DNA from: Streptomyces albidochromogenes
Lineage (GTDB): Bacteria; Actinomycetota; Actinomycetes; Streptomycetales; Streptomycetaceae
Reading direction: 5' to 3'
NCBI RefSeq assembly: GCF_005981925.1
Contig: NZ_VBVX01000040.1
Span: 1 to 32,712, forward strand
Length of the DNA stretch: 32,712 nucleotides
Below, piece after piece: positions 32,569 through 32,712 of this stretch. The notes under the pieces were generated by a model, which was not told the DNA's origin, ran no database searches, and saw only the letters and a program-made list of their open reading frames with translations. Position 1 is the stretch's first letter. Every line of letters begins with the position of its first letter. A program made the position numbers and the translations under genes.

Positions 32569-32588
32569 GATCCCGGCATGCCGGGATC
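32569..32588. promoter_or_regulatory. Perfect 20-base palindrome upstream of rpmB
   Basis: The 20 bases are fully self-complementary, with a GATCCCGG arm, CATG centre and CCGGGATC arm. It lies 36-55 bases upstream of the rpmB GTG. It could be a 5' leader stem, an operator or a terminator for a gene beyond the window. The remaining bases 32589-32712 show no gene. Confidence 0.55.
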
Positions 32589-32712
32589 GAAGAATCGAGT
32601 GGCGTAGCCGGGGGAATGTCCCGATTCTCATCGGGCAACCGGAGCAGCATACATCGCCTGCTCCCGTAGAACGAAACTACCACGACCGCCGGGCCACCCC
32701 GTCCCGTCCCCC

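Overview
The window reads as core chromosome of a Streptomyces. It is very GC-rich, with strong third-position G/C bias that leaves kilobase-long open frames antisense to real genes. Many starts are GTG, a few appear to be TTG or CTG, and several genes seem to be leaderless. It holds Streptomyces hallmarks: two adjacent conservons, the accB-accE acyl-CoA carboxylase pair, the divergent ndgR / leuCD locus and a lysine-tailed HU protein. From memory, gene order matches S. coelicolor around SCO5535 to SCO5564; this was not checked by search.

Layout, left to right: (1) 2-2281, the 3' part of a polysaccharide lyase family 8 gene cut by the window edge. (2) 2446-4249, accB and accE, malonyl/methylmalonyl-CoA supply. 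(3) 4341-14728, two complete conservons in tandem on the minus strand (cvnA1-B1-C1-D1, then cvnA2-B2-C2-D2). Each encodes a membrane histidine-kinase-like sensor, a roadblock protein, a DUF742 protein and a Ras-like GTPase. (4) 14729-17842, a gene-poor leader region, a small protein with an internal repeat, a fumarylacetoacetase-family hydrolase and gltX. (5) 17928-20209, a likely accessory pair of secreted proteins (lipoprotein; crystallin/I36-like protein) and a HAD phosphatase. (6) 20297-20812, five tRNA genes (Gln-Glu-Glu-Gln-Glu). (7) 21046-23969, ndgR divergent from leuC-leuD, with a perfect dyad between them. (8) 24162-25225, a small helical protein and hupS. (9) 25410-32533, cofC with an extra C-terminal domain, plsC-gpsA-ddlA, a DUF3515 lipoprotein and a Lrp/AsnC-type effector-domain protein, thiL, thiD and rpmB.

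How the parts fit: leuCD is the isopropylmalate isomerase under the IclR-type regulator NdgR. GltX probably charges both tRNA types encoded 2.5 kb downstream (tRNA-Glu, and tRNA-Gln before amidation). plsC-gpsA-ddlA joins phospholipid precursor and cell-wall synthesis. thiL and thiD belong to thiamine synthesis, and cofC to coenzyme F420 synthesis.

The points most worth a second look are: the twin conservons, with near-identical B and D proteins but diverged sensors that still share a C-terminal motif behind long disordered tails; a degenerate cold-shock-like domain on CofC; compensatory anticodon-stem changes between two otherwise identical tRNA-Gln genes; a small protein with a repeated TANPRRT motif; and several TANNNT boxes placed exactly for leaderless transcription.
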